DNA from: Pseudomonas resinovorans NBRC 106553
GTDB taxonomy: Bacteria; Pseudomonadota; Gammaproteobacteria; Pseudomonadales; Pseudomonadaceae
Length of the DNA: 64,000 nt
Reading direction: 5' to 3'
NCBI RefSeq assembly: GCF_000412695.1
Contig: NC_021499.1
Location: 4,712,001 to 4,776,000, forward strand
Shown: positions 1-9,126 of the stretch, piece by piece
Layout: every line of letters starts with the position of its first letter
Numbering within the stretch: the first letter of the stretch is position 1
Translations under genes and position numbers: made by a program
Notes under the pieces: generated by a model
Databases searched by the model: none
Seen by the model: the letters and a program-made list of their open reading frames with translations, nothing else
Told to the model about the DNA's origin: nothing

Positions 1-1206
1 GCCGATGCCAAGGGCGATGTCTGGCGCGGCATCGAAGTCGCCGAGCACGCCGCCAACGTGGCCAGCCTGATGATGGGCGAGACGGTGGAGAACGTAGCCC
101 GCGAGATCGACACCGCCAGCTGGGTGCAGCCACTGGGCGTCTGCGTCGGCATCACCCCCTTCAACTTCCCGGCGATGATCCCACTGTGGATGTTTCCCCT
201 GGCCATCGCCTGCGGCAACACCTTCGTCCTCAAGCCCTCCGAGCAGGACCCCTTGACCCCCAACCGCCTGGCCGAACTGTTCATCGAAGCCGGCGCCCCC
301 AAGGGCGTGTTGCAGGTGATCCACGGCGGTCGCGAACAGGTGGACGCCCTGCTCACCCACCCGGATGTGCGCGCCATCTCCTTCGTCGGTTCCGTATCGG
401 TGGGCCAGCACATCTACCGTACCGGCACCTCCCACCTGAAGCGGGTGCAGGCCTTCGCCGGCGCCAAGAACCACATGGTGGTGCTGCCCGACGCCCACAA
501 GGACCAGGTGCTGAGCAATCTGGTGGGAGCCAGCTGCGGTGCCGCCGGCCAGCGCTGCATGGCCATCAGCGTGGCGATTTTCGTGGGCGAGGCGCGGCAA
601 TGGATTCCCGAACTGGCCGCGCAGATGGCGGAGCTGCGGCCGGGCCACTGGCGGGATGCCCATTCCGCCTTCGGTCCATTGATCAGCCAGCAGGCGCGCC
701 AGCGGGTGCTGCGCCTGATCGCCGAGGGCAAGGCCGAAGGTGCCGAATGCCTGCTCGACGGCTCCCAATGCCAGGTGCCGGGCTACCCGAAGGGCAACTG
801 GCTGGGCCCCACCCTGTTCCGTGGCGTCTCGCCGAAAATGAGCCTGTACCGCGAGGAAGTCTTTGGCCCGGTGCTGGTGTGCATGGAGGTGGACAGCCTC
901 GATGCGGCCATCGCCCTGGTCAACGCCAACCCCTACGGCAACGGCACCAGCCTGTTCACCCGCTCCGGCGGCGCCGCGCGGCACTTCCAGCATGCGGTGG
1001 AAGTGGGCCAGGTGGGCATCAACGTGCCCATCCCCGTGCCCCTGCCCTTCTTCTCCTTCACCGGCTGGAAGGGCTCCTTCTACGGCGACCTGCACGCCTA
1101 CGGCAAACAAGCGGTGCGCTTCTACACCGAAACCAAGACGGTCACCTCACGCTGGTTCGACGACAGCGCCGTGGCCGGCCCCAACCTCACCATCCAGTTG
1201 AAATAA
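1..1206 (+). CDS. mmsA: Methylmalonate-semialdehyde dehydrogenase (acylating), 5'-truncated by window
   Basis: CoA-acylating aldehyde dehydrogenase of valine catabolism, converting (methyl)malonate semialdehyde to propionyl- or acetyl-CoA with NAD. The frame is open from base 1, so the start lies outside the window: 401 residues are visible and roughly 100 N-terminal ones are missing compared with the usual ~500. Visible marks are the ALDH core PFNFPAM, the AGAKNH segment, and the catalytic cysteine in GQRCMA (bases about 550-565). The C-terminal signature runs through [21 protein letters not shown], typical of MmsA rather than other ALDHs. It leads a same-strand cluster of valine/isobutyrate genes, with the next gene 16 bp downstream, which supports MmsA over a general ALDH. 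Confidence 0.93.
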   Translation, partial: ADAKGDVWRGIEVAEHAANVASLMMGETVENVAREIDTASWVQPLGVCVGITPFNFPAMIPLWMFPLAIACGNTFVLKPSEQDPLTPNRLAELFIEAGAPKGVLQVIHGGREQVDALLTHPDVRAISFVGSVSVGQHIYRTGTSHLKRVQAFAGAKNHMVVLPDAHKDQVLSNLVGASCGAAGQRCMAISVAIFVGEARQWIPELAAQMAELRPGHWRDAHSAFGPLISQQARQRVLRLIAEGKAEGAECLLDGSQCQVPGYPKGNWLGPTLFRGVSPKMSLYREEVFGPVLVCMEVDSLDAAIALVNANPYGNGTSLFTRSGGAARHFQHAVEVGQVGINVPIPVPLPFFSFTGWKGSFYGDLHAYGKQAVRFYTETKTVTSRWFDDSAVAGPNLTIQLK

Positions 1207-1222
1207 GAACGGCGGAGCCAAG

Positions 1223-2386
1223 ATGGATTTCGATCTCGACGAAGAACAACGCCTGCTGGTGGACAGCGCCCGCGCGTTCGCCAGCCATGAGCTGGCGCCC
1301 CACGCGGCCGACTGGGACCGCGACCACCACTTCCCGCTGGAGGTGATCCGCCGCGCCGCCGAACAGGGCTACCTGGGCCTCTACATCGCCGAAGAAGACG
1401 GTGGCCTGGGCCTGTCGCGGCTGTCCGCCGCGCTGATCTTCGAGCAACTGGCCGCCGGCTGCGTGGCCACCACGGCCTACCTGACCATCCACAACATGGC
1501 CACCTGGATGCTCGCCAGCTTCGGCGACGCCGAGCTCAAGGCGCGCTGGCTACCCGGCATGATCGGCGGCGAGCTGCTGGCGTCCTATTGCCTGACCGAA
1601 CCGGACGCCGGCTCCGACGCCGCCCGCCTGCGCACCCGTGCCCGCCGCGACGGCGACGACTACGTGCTGGATGGCAGCAAGTGCTTCATCTCCGGCGCCG
1701 GCAGCACCCAGGTGCTGATCGTCATGGCGCGCACCGGGGAAGACGGCGCCAAGGGCATTTCCTGCTTCCTGGTGCCGGCCGATGCCGAAGGCGTCCGCTA
1801 CGGCCGCAACGAGGACAAGATGGGCTGGCGAGCCCAGCCCACCCGCACCATCACCTTCGAGGGCGTGCGCATCCCGGCGGGCAACCGCATCGGCCCCGAA
1901 GGCCAGGGTTTCGTCTACGCCATGAAGGGCCTGGACGGCGGCCGCCTGAACATCGCCAGTTGCTCCCTCGGCGCCGCCCAGGCGGCCCTGGAACAGAGCC
2001 TGCGCTATGTCGAGGAACGCAAGCAGTTCGGCAAGCCCCTGGCCGACTTCCAGGCCCTGCAGTTCAAGTTGGCCGATATGCTCACGGCGCTCACCGCCAG
2101 CCGGCAGATGGTCCGCCTGGCCGCCAACCGCCTGGACCTGCGCCACCCCGAAGCCAGCCTGTTCTGCGCCATGGCCAAGCGTTTCGCCACCGACCAGTGC
2201 TTCACCCTGTGCAACGAAGCCCTGCAATTGCACGGCGGCTATGGCTACCTGAACGACTATCCTCTGGAACGCTGGGTGCGCGATACCCGGGTGCACCAGA
2301 TACTCGAAGGCACCAACGAAATCATGCGCGTCATCGTGGCGCGCCGTTTACTGGAACAAGGCGGCGACCTCGACCGTCTCTCGTAA
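1223..2386 (+). CDS. Acyl-CoA dehydrogenase, probably isobutyryl-CoA dehydrogenase
   Basis: FAD-dependent oxidation of a short branched acyl-CoA to its 2-enoyl-CoA, passing electrons to ETF. The protein is 387 aa, normal for the family. N-terminal helical domain (residues 1-120), middle beta domain with YCLTEPDAGSDA and FISGAG, and a C-terminal helical domain ending in LHGGYGYL and LEGTNEIMR. The glutamate in LEGTNE is the expected catalytic base, at the position used by short- and medium-chain enzymes. A GGAG-type ribosome site precedes the ATG. Placement between mmsA and two crotonase-family genes, ending with mmsB, suggests isobutyryl-CoA as the substrate; the exact acyl specificity is inferred from context only. 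Confidence 0.9.
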   Translation: MDFDLDEEQRLLVDSARAFASHELAPHAADWDRDHHFPLEVIRRAAEQGYLGLYIAEEDGGLGLSRLSAALIFEQLAAGCVATTAYLTIHNMATWMLASFGDAELKARWLPGMIGGELLASYCLTEPDAGSDAARLRTRARRDGDDYVLDGSKCFISGAGSTQVLIVMARTGEDGAKGISCFLVPADAEGVRYGRNEDKMGWRAQPTRTITFEGVRIPAGNRIGPEGQGFVYAMKGLDGGRLNIASCSLGAAQAALEQSLRYVEERKQFGKPLADFQALQFKLADMLTALTASRQMVRLAANRLDLRHPEASLFCAMAKRFATDQCFTLCNEALQLHGGYGYLNDYPLERWVRDTRVHQILEGTNEIMRVIVARRLLEQGGDLDRLS

Positions 2387-2396
2387 GGAGCAGCAC

Positions 2397-3215
2397 ATGA
2401 CCACTGCCGTTGAACCCTACCAGCCCGGAATCTTCGACCTGACCCACAAGCTCACGGTGGAAAAGCACGGCCATACCGCGCTGATCACCATCAACCACCC
2501 TCCGGCCAATACCTGGGACCGGGAGTCGCTGATCGGCCTGAAACAGCTCATCGAGCACCTCAACCACGACGACCAGATCTATGCCTTGGTGGTGACCGGC
2601 CAGGGGCCCAAGTTCTTCAGCGCCGGCGCCGACCTCAACCTCTTCGCCGACGGCGACAAGGCCCGCGCGCGGGAAATGGCCCGGCGCTTCGGCGAAGCCT
2701 TCGAGGCCCTGCGGGACTTCCGTGGCGTATCCATCGCCGCGATCAACGGCTATGCCATGGGCGGTGGCCTGGAATGCGCCCTGGCCTGCGACATCCGCAT
2801 TGCCGAACGCCAGGCGCAGATGGCCCTGCCGGAAGCCGCCGTGGGCCTGCTGCCGTGCGCCGGCGGTACCCAGGCGCTGCCCTGGCTGGTGGGCGAAGGC
2901 TGGGCCAAGCGGATGATCCTCTGCGGTGAGCGCATCGACGCCGAAACCGCCCTGCGCATCGGCCTGGTGGAACAACTGGTGGACAGCGGCGAGGCCCGTG
3001 GCACCGCCCTGCTGCTGGCGGCCAAGGTGGCGCGGCAGAGCCCGGTGGCGGTGCGTACCATCAAGCCGCTGATCCAGGGTGCGCGGGAACGCGGGCCGAA
3101 CGGCTGGCTGCCGGAAGAGCGCGAGCGCTTCGTCGACCTGTTCGACGCCGACGACACCCGCGAAGGGGTCAACGCCTTCCTGGAGAAACGCGAGCCCCAT
3201 TGGCGCAACAAATGA
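2397..3215 (+). CDS. Enoyl-CoA hydratase (crotonase family) of valine catabolism
   Basis: Hydrates an enoyl-CoA, here probably methacrylyl-CoA to 3-hydroxyisobutyryl-CoA. 272 aa. The oxyanion-hole segment KFFSAGADL and the second one GYAMGGGLE are present. Both crotonase glutamates can be placed: in GGGLECAL and in LPEAAVG. The start is 10 bp after the acyl-CoA dehydrogenase stop, with AAGGAG just upstream, so translation is probably coupled. The N-terminal ~20 residues extend beyond the usual crotonase start but the ribosome site supports this ATG. Confidence 0.9.
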   Translation: MTTAVEPYQPGIFDLTHKLTVEKHGHTALITINHPPANTWDRESLIGLKQLIEHLNHDDQIYALVVTGQGPKFFSAGADLNLFADGDKARAREMARRFGEAFEALRDFRGVSIAAINGYAMGGGLECALACDIRIAERQAQMALPEAAVGLLPCAGGTQALPWLVGEGWAKRMILCGERIDAETALRIGLVEQLVDSGEARGTALLLAAKVARQSPVAVRTIKPLIQGARERGPNGWLPEERERFVDLFDADDTREGVNAFLEKREPHWRNK

Positions 3216-3231
3216 CCGAACGCCGGACGAT

Positions 3232-4341
3232 ATGACCATGAATGTGAGTTTCGAAGAACGCAACGGCCTGCACGGCGCCCGCATCGGCATCGCCAGCCTG
3301 GATGCCGAAGCCAGCCTCAATGCCCTCTCCCTGCCGATGATCGAAGCCCTGGACGCGAAATTGCGCGCCTGGGCCGACGACCCGGAGATCGTCTGCGTGC
3401 TGCTGCGCGGCAATGGCCCCAAGGCCTTCTGCGCCGGCGGCGACGTGCGCAAGCTGGTGGACGCCTGCCGCGAGAATCCCGGCGTGGTGCCGCCCCTGGC
3501 GGGCCGTTTCTTCGCCGATGAATACCGCCTCGACCACCGCATCCATACCTTCCCCAAACCGCTGATCTGCTGGGCCCATGGCCATGTGCTGGGCGGCGGC
3601 ATGGGCCTGATGCAGGGCGCCTCGATCCGTATCGTCACCCCGTCCAGCCGCCTGGGCATGCCGGAGATCAACATCGGCCTCTACCCCGACGTCGGCGGCA
3701 GCTGGTTCCTCGCCCGCCTGCCGGGCAAGCTCGGCCTGTTCCTCGGGCTGGGCGCCGGCACCATCAACGCCCGCGACGCCCTGGACCTGGACCTGGCCGA
3801 CCGCTTCCTGCTGGACTCCCAGCAGGACGAGCTGATCCGAGGCCTGGTACAGATCAACTGGCAGGACCATTCCGACAGCCAGCTCAACAGCCTGCTCAAG
3901 GCCCTGGAACACGAAGCCCATGGCCAGTTGCCCGAAGCCCAGTGGCTGCCCCGGCGCGCACGCATCGACGCACTGCTGGACGTGGCCGACCTGCCCGCCG
4001 CCTGGACCGCCATGACCGGCCTGCAACACGACAGCGACGTGCCCCTGGCGCGCTCCGCCAAGACCCTGGCCGCCGGCTGCCCGCTCACCGCCCACCTGGT
4101 CTGGGAGCAGATCCGCCGGGCGCGGCACCTGTCCCTGGCCGAGGTGTTCCGCATGGAATACGCCATGAGCCTGAACTGCTGCCGCCACCCGGAATTCCCC
4201 GAAGGTGTGCGTGCGCGCCTGATCGACAAGGACAACGCACCGCGCTGGCATTGGCCGGATGTGGCGGCCATTCCCCGCGCGGTGATCGAAGCCCACTTCG
4301 AGCCGGTCTGGGAGGGCGCCCACCCGCTGGCCGACCTCTGA
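3232..4341 (+). CDS. 3-hydroxyisobutyryl-CoA hydrolase (HIBCH-like crotonase)
   Basis: Hydrolyses 3-hydroxyisobutyryl-CoA to free 3-hydroxyisobutyrate, the substrate of the next gene's product. 369 aa, the length of the HIBCH/ECH_2 subfamily and ~100 aa longer than true hydratases. Core motifs are FCAGGDVRKL, GHVLGGGMGLMQG and MPEINIGLYPDVGGS; the C-terminal ECH_2 extension contains MEYAMSLNCC and FPEGVRARLIDKD. The frame stays open upstream of the gene, but that part is only the shadow of the preceding gene. I chose ATG 3232; ATG 3238, two codons on, is equally possible. Placed 16 bp after the hydratase and followed by mmsB. Confidence 0.88.
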   Translation: MTMNVSFEERNGLHGARIGIASLDAEASLNALSLPMIEALDAKLRAWADDPEIVCVLLRGNGPKAFCAGGDVRKLVDACRENPGVVPPLAGRFFADEYRLDHRIHTFPKPLICWAHGHVLGGGMGLMQGASIRIVTPSSRLGMPEINIGLYPDVGGSWFLARLPGKLGLFLGLGAGTINARDALDLDLADRFLLDSQQDELIRGLVQINWQDHSDSQLNSLLKALEHEAHGQLPEAQWLPRRARIDALLDVADLPAAWTAMTGLQHDSDVPLARSAKTLAAGCPLTAHLVWEQIRRARHLSLAEVFRMEYAMSLNCCRHPEFPEGVRARLIDKDNAPRWHWPDVAAIPRAVIEAHFEPVWEGAHPLADL

Positions 4342-4384
4342 CAAGCCGCCCACCGCCGCGCAGCGCGGGCCAAGGAGAAGCACG

Positions 4385-5269
4385 ATGAGCAAGATCGCCT
4401 TTATCGGACTCGGCCACATGGGCCTGCCCATGGCCCGCAACCTGCTCAAGGCCGGCCACGCGTTGAAGGTCTATGACCTGATGCAGGCCGCCGTGGACGA
4501 GCTGGCGGCCGAAGGCGCCCTGCCCGCGCGGGACGCCCGCGACGCGGTGGCGGGCTGCGAGGTGGTGGTCACCATGCTGCCGGCCAGCCGCCATGTAGAG
4601 GGCCTGTTGCTGGGCGATGACGGACTGCTGGCGGAGATTGCCGCAGGCAGCCTGCTGCTGGAGTGCTCCACCATCGCGCCGGAGTCCGCGCGCAAGGTGC
4701 ACGCCGTTGCCAAGGCGCGGGGCATCGAGATGCTGGACGCACCGGTATCCGGTGGCACCGCCGGTGCCGCCGCCGGCACCCTGACCTTCATGGTCGGCGG
4801 CCAGGCGGCAGCCCTGGAAAAGGCCCGGCCGATCTTCCAGGCCATGGGCAAGAACATCTTCCACGCCGGCCCCGATGGCGCCGGCCAAGTGGCCAAGGTG
4901 TGCAACAACCAGCTACTGGCGGTGCAGATGATCGGCACCGCGGAATCCATGGCCCTCGGCGTGGCCAACGGCCTGGACCCGGCGGTGCTGGCCGAAATCA
5001 TGCGCCAGAGTTCGGGCGGCAACTGGGTGCTGGAGCGCTACAACCCCTGGCCGGGTGTGATGCCCAACGCGCCGGCGAGCAAGGAATACGAAGGGGGCTT
5101 CATGGCCGAGCTGATGGCCAAGGACCTGGGCCTGGCCCAGGAGACCGCACAGGGCAGCCTCTCCAGCACCCCCATGGGCGCCCTGGCGTTGCAGCTCTAT
5201 CGGCTGCTGCTCAAGCAGGGCAAGGGCCGCAAGGACTTCTCGGTGGTGCAGAAGCTGTTCACCGAATAG
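4385..5269 (+). CDS. mmsB: 3-hydroxyisobutyrate dehydrogenase
   Basis: NAD-dependent oxidation of 3-hydroxyisobutyrate to methylmalonate semialdehyde, which MmsA then consumes. 294 aa. N-terminal Rossmann motif GLGHMGLPMARNL; substrate-binding segment DAPVSGGTAGAAAGTLTFMVGG; catalytic lysine region GAGQVAKVCNNQ. An AAGGAG ribosome site precedes the ATG. Last gene of the valine operon; the following 240 bp hold repeat-like DNA and then genes on the other strand, so transcription very likely stops here. Confidence 0.95.
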   Translation: MSKIAFIGLGHMGLPMARNLLKAGHALKVYDLMQAAVDELAAEGALPARDARDAVAGCEVVVTMLPASRHVEGLLLGDDGLLAEIAAGSLLLECSTIAPESARKVHAVAKARGIEMLDAPVSGGTAGAAAGTLTFMVGGQAAALEKARPIFQAMGKNIFHAGPDGAGQVAKVCNNQLLAVQMIGTAESMALGVANGLDPAVLAEIMRQSSGGNWVLERYNPWPGVMPNAPASKEYEGGFMAELMAKDLGLAQETAQGSLSSTPMGALALQLYRLLLKQGKGRKDFSVVQKLFTE

Positions 5270-5363
5270 GTTTACGGTGCGCGTGGTCCACCATCGGGTC
5301 CCGGCACAACCCCGTTGGTGGATGGAAGTGCGTCATCCACAAGGCTGAACGGCGCATGCCTCC

Positions 5364-5448
5364 TTGTGGATGGGTCGGGCGGCGTTCCGCGGAGCTTGCG
5401 ATACCCATGCTGTTCTTTGGAGCCGATGGGCATCGCTTCGCTCAAGCG
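5364..5448. repeat. Degenerate REPIN-like repeat, GATGGGT/ACCCAT family
   Basis: The mmsB to lapC-like gap (5270-5512) holds no gene. This stretch resembles the intergenic repeats at 33762-33845 and 39149-39234: GGATGGGTCGGGCGGCG, an inner ACCCAT, then GATGGGCATCGCTTCGCTCAA. It lacks clean GTAG ends, so it looks decayed. The DNA before it (about 5300-5345) has a smaller inverted pair, GGTGGATG and CATCCAC. Confidence 0.55.
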
Positions 5449-5512
5449 GAACGGGGTCCGGCACGACCTCTGTTCGCGAGCGGAGCTCGCTCCTACGGGG
5501 CCCGCCAGCGGA

Positions 5513-6871
5513 TCAGCGCTCCCTCAGTGCCTCGGCGCGGGCGCGGATGATGGGCTTGAGCAGGTAGCTGAGGATGCTCTTCTTGCCGGTCATGATGTCC
5601 ACCGAGGCGACCATGCCGGGGATGATCAGCAGCGGGTCCTCGTCCGAGCCCAGGTGGCTCTTCTGGGTGCGCAACTTGATCAGGTAGAAGCTGTTGCCGT
5701 CCTCGTCGGTGATGGTGTCGGCGCCGATCTGTTCCAGTTCACCCGACAGGCCGCCGTAGATGGTGTAGTCGTAGGCGGTGAACTTGACCGTCGCGTGCTG
5801 GCCCGGGTGCAGGAAGGCGATGTCCTGGGGCCGGATACGCGCCTCCACCAGCAGGGTGTCGTCCAGCGGCACGATCTCCACCAGGTCGCTGCCCGGCTGG
5901 ATCACGCCACCGATGGTATTGACCAGCAGCTGCTTGACGATGCCGCGCACGGGCGACGTGACCAGGGTGCGCTTGACCCGGTCCTCCAGGGCCTTGCCGG
6001 TGGCGTTGGCCTTGTTCAGCTCGGTGCGTGCCTCGTTGAGCTGGGTCAGCGCCTCGCTGCGGAAGCGCGAGCGGGTCTCGGCGATCTTGCGCTCGGCTTC
6101 CTTGATCGCCGACTCGGCGCGGGGAATCGCCAGGCTGGTGGCTTCCAGCTCGCCACGGTTCTCCACTTCGGCACGGCGCAGCCGCAGGACTTCCACCTTG
6201 GAGATGGCGCCCTCGGCCACCAGCGGCTCGGAAATGGAGATCTCCTGGCGCAGCAGTTGCAGGCTGTTGCGGAACTGGGCCTGCTTGGAAAGGAATTCCT
6301 GGAGCTCCTGGCGACGCTGCACCAGTTGCTCTTCCAGGCCCGCCACTTCCTCCTGCAATTGCAGTTGGCGGCTGCTGTAGAGGGCTTCCTCGCTGGCCGC
6401 CTGCTCGGGGGCGATCTTGCGCAGCTCCTCGGAAATCTGCAGCGGCCGGTCTTCGACCTCTGCGCTCAGCCGCTCTACGCGCAGCTGCATGGAGGTGCGG
6501 TCGGCCTCGGTTTCACCCACGTTGGACTCGAAGCGGGTCGGGTCCAGGCGCAACAGCGGATCGCCGACTTCCACCACCTGGCCTTCGCGGACGAACAGCT
6601 CGGAAACGATGCCGCCCTCCAGGTTCTGGATCTTCTGCAACTTGGAAGACGGAATGGCCTTGCCTTCGCCACGGGTGACTTCATCGATCTTGGCGAAATT
6701 CGCCCAGAGCACCATGAACAGAGTGAAGCCGACCAGGGTCCAGATGGTCAGGCGCACCACGCGCGGCGCGTCCTCCACCAGGGCCTTGTTGACCTCGGGA
6801 AGCGGCTGCTCGGAAAGGGACTCGCTACCTTTGAAATACCGGCGCAGGGCGCCGAAGCCGTTACGCAACAC
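5513..6871 (-). CDS. lapC: HlyD-family type I secretion membrane-fusion protein (LapC-like)
   Basis: Periplasmic adaptor joining the inner-membrane ABC exporter to the outer-membrane TolC-like channel. 452 aa: short cytoplasmic N-terminus, one membrane helix at about residues 40-60 (IWTLVGFTLFMVLWANF), a lipoyl-like half (GEGKAIPSSKLQKIQNLEGG), a long coiled coil rich in Glu/Arg/Leu (about 110-300), then the second lipoyl/beta-barrel part with TSPVRGIVKQLLVNT and a C-terminal PGMVASVDIMTGKKSIL typical of HlyD. It starts with GTG and overlaps the exporter gene by 11 bp, so the two are translated together. Assigned as LapC from its place beside the giant adhesin and lapD/lapG. Confidence 0.9.
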   Translation of the reverse strand: MLRNGFGALRRYFKGSESLSEQPLPEVNKALVEDAPRVVRLTIWTLVGFTLFMVLWANFAKIDEVTRGEGKAIPSSKLQKIQNLEGGIVSELFVREGQVVEVGDPLLRLDPTRFESNVGETEADRTSMQLRVERLSAEVEDRPLQISEELRKIAPEQAASEEALYSSRQLQLQEEVAGLEEQLVQRRQELQEFLSKQAQFRNSLQLLRQEISISEPLVAEGAISKVEVLRLRRAEVENRGELEATSLAIPRAESAIKEAERKIAETRSRFRSEALTQLNEARTELNKANATGKALEDRVKRTLVTSPVRGIVKQLLVNTIGGVIQPGSDLVEIVPLDDTLLVEARIRPQDIAFLHPGQHATVKFTAYDYTIYGGLSGELEQIGADTITDEDGNSFYLIKLRTQKSHLGSDEDPLLIIPGMVASVDIMTGKKSILSYLLKPIIRARAEALRER

Positions 6872-9017
6872 TGATCTGCCCCTTCTTCAGCGCTTCCATT
6901 ACCGCTTCCTTCGGACCGTCGGCGATGACCCGGCCGCGGTCGATGATCAGCAGCCGGTCCACCAGCGAAAGCATGGAGGCCCGGTGGGTGACCAGCAGCA
7001 GGGTCTTGTTGGCGATCATCCCGGTGAGGCGCTCCTTGAGCCGCTCCTCGCCCGGGTTGTCCATGGAGCTGGTGGGTTCGTCGAGCAGCAGGATCGGCGG
7101 ATCGAGCAACAGGGCGCGGGCCAGGGCGACGTTCTGCCGCTGGCCGCCGGACAGGTTCTGGCCACGCTCACCCACTTGCAGCTCATAGCCCTTGGGGTGC
7201 AGCCGGGCGAACTCGTGGACACCGGACAGTTCGGCGGCCTGCAGCACCAGCTCGTCCTCCACGTAGCGGGCGCCGGACATCAGGTTGTCGCGCAGGGTGC
7301 CGCTGAACAGCTGGATGTCCTGCGGCACGTAGCCGACGTTGTGGCGCAGCTCGCTGACGTCCAGCTGGCGGATGTCGGTGCCGTCCACCAGGAGGCTGCC
7401 GGAGTCGGCCTGGTAGAGCCCGACGATCAGCTTGGCCAGGGAGCTCTTGCCCGAACCGCTACGGCCGATGATGCCGATCTTCTCGCCGGGACGGATGATC
7501 AGGTTGACCTCACTGAGGGCCGGGGTCTGCTGGTTCGGGTAGGTGAAGTTGACCTCGCGAAGCTCGATGCTGCCCTGCAGCTTGGAGCGCACCAGGGGCT
7601 GCTCGCCCTCCTGGCGCTCCTGCGGCAGGTCCATCATCTGGTTCACGTTGGTCATGGTCAGGCGCGCCTGCTGGTAGCGGGTGAGCAGGCCGGACAACTG
7701 GGTCAGCGGGCCGAGGGCACGGCCATTGAGCATGTAGCAGGCGATCAGGCCGCCCATGCTGAGGTCGCCGGCCATGATCAGGTAGACGCCGGCGACGATC
7801 ATCACCACGCCCGCCAACTGCTGGATCATCAGGGTGAGGTTCATCGCCAGGCTGGAGAGCATCTTCACCCGCAGCTCGAGGCGGCCGAGGGTGCCGATGG
7901 TCTGCTCCCAGAGGTACTGGCGGTCGCTCTCGGCGTTGTTGACCTTCACCGCGTCGAGGCCGGCGAGGGTTTCGATCAGGCTCGACTGGCGCTCGGCGGC
8001 CAGCGCCATGGTGCGATCCATGGTCGCCACCAGCGGCTTCTGCAGCATCCAGCTGATGCCCATGGCCAACGGGAAGGCCAGCAACGGCACCCACACCAGA
8101 TGGCCACCGAGCAGGCCGATCACCAACAGGATCAACAGGGTGAACGGCAGGTCGATGACACTGGTGAGGGTCAGCGAGGCGAGGAAGTCCCGCAGCGTCT
8201 GAAACTCGTGGATGTTCTGGGCGAAGCTGCCGACCCGCATCGGGCGGTGCTTCATGGCCATGCCGACGATGCGCTCGAACAGCGTGGCGGAGATGATCAG
8301 GTCGGTCTTCTTGCCGGCCAGGTCCAGGCACAGGCCGCGCATGGTCTTGAGCAGCAGGTCGAAGATATAGGCGCCGGAAATGCCGATGGCCAGCACCCAG
8401 AGGGTGGCGGCGGCCTGGTTGGGCACTACCCGGTCGTACACGTTCATCACGAAGAGCGGCGCGCCGAGGCCGATCAGGTTGATCAGCAGGCTGGCGGCGA
8501 CGGCGTCGACATAGAGCCAGCGCGAGCGCTTGAGGGTGTCGCGGAACCAGGACTTGGTGCGCGGGATCAGGCTGCCCTGGTCGAGGTCGTACTTGTGCTG
8601 GGGCTGGGCGAAGAACACCTGGCCGGCGTAGTCCTCCTGCAGCAGCTCGCGGGCCACCTTGATCTCGCCACCGTCGCTCTCGCTGAGCAGCAGCCGCGCG
8701 CCGCCGTCGCTGTCCCAGCCGAGGATCACCGCACAGCGGCCTTCCTTGAGCAGCAACAGGGCCGGCATGGCCATCTTCGGAATCTGTTCCAGGCGCCGAT
8801 GCAGCAGGCGGCCCTGGAGTCCCGCACGGGCCGCCGCACGGGGCAGCAGCTCGACGGTCAGGCGTTGCTTGGGCAGCGGCAGGCCGCTGGTGAGCATCGC
8901 CCGGTTGGCCGGCTTGTGGTGCAGGACACACAGGGACAGCAGCGAGTCCAGCAAGGGGTCGTCATGCTGCCCACGAGGATCGATGTTGACTTGAACGCGA
9001 CTGACTTCTGGATCCAC
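6861..9017 (-). CDS. lapB: Type I secretion ABC transporter (LapB-like)
   Basis: Inner-membrane ATPase that exports the adhesin. 718 aa in three parts: an N-terminal C39-like domain (about 1-140) with no catalytic cysteine at the usual place, so it probably docks substrate rather than cutting it; a six-helix transmembrane domain (about 155-430); and a nucleotide-binding domain with Walker A GRSGSGKSS, signature LSGGQRQ and Walker B ILLLDEPT. The start is GTG; no better ATG lies nearby. It overlaps the adaptor gene by 11 bp and follows the TolC-like gene by about 110 bp. No protease active site is expected, because Lap adhesins have no leader peptide of the Gly-Gly type. Confidence 0.92.
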   Translation of the reverse strand: MDPEVSRVQVNIDPRGQHDDPLLDSLLSLCVLHHKPANRAMLTSGLPLPKQRLTVELLPRAAARAGLQGRLLHRRLEQIPKMAMPALLLLKEGRCAVILGWDSDGGARLLLSESDGGEIKVARELLQEDYAGQVFFAQPQHKYDLDQGSLIPRTKSWFRDTLKRSRWLYVDAVAASLLINLIGLGAPLFVMNVYDRVVPNQAAATLWVLAIGISGAYIFDLLLKTMRGLCLDLAGKKTDLIISATLFERIVGMAMKHRPMRVGSFAQNIHEFQTLRDFLASLTLTSVIDLPFTLLILLVIGLLGGHLVWVPLLAFPLAMGISWMLQKPLVATMDRTMALAAERQSSLIETLAGLDAVKVNNAESDRQYLWEQTIGTLGRLELRVKMLSSLAMNLTLMIQQLAGVVMIVAGVYLIMAGDLSMGGLIACYMLNGRALGPLTQLSGLLTRYQQARLTMTNVNQMMDLPQERQEGEQPLVRSKLQGSIELREVNFTYPNQQTPALSEVNLIIRPGEKIGIIGRSGSGKSSLAKLIVGLYQADSGSLLVDGTDIRQLDVSELRHNVGYVPQDIQLFSGTLRDNLMSGARYVEDELVLQAAELSGVHEFARLHPKGYELQVGERGQNLSGGQRQNVALARALLLDPPILLLDEPTSSMDNPGEERLKERLTGMIANKTLLLVTHRASMLSLVDRLLIIDRGRVIADGPKEAVMEALKKGQISVA

Positions 9018-9126
9018 GCCTGGACACTCTGCTCTGGGTTCTTCGGGTAACCGGGTCCGGGCCGAGCTCCGCAGGCCCGGTCAAGACGGCTGTCTCGACC
9101 GGGTAATGCGGATGGGATCCGGGGCT

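Noticed and set aside
6417..9050. Long plus-strand frame opposite the exporter genes
   Set aside because: His/Gln/Gly-rich shadow of lapB and lapC; the minus-strand proteins have all expected motifs.
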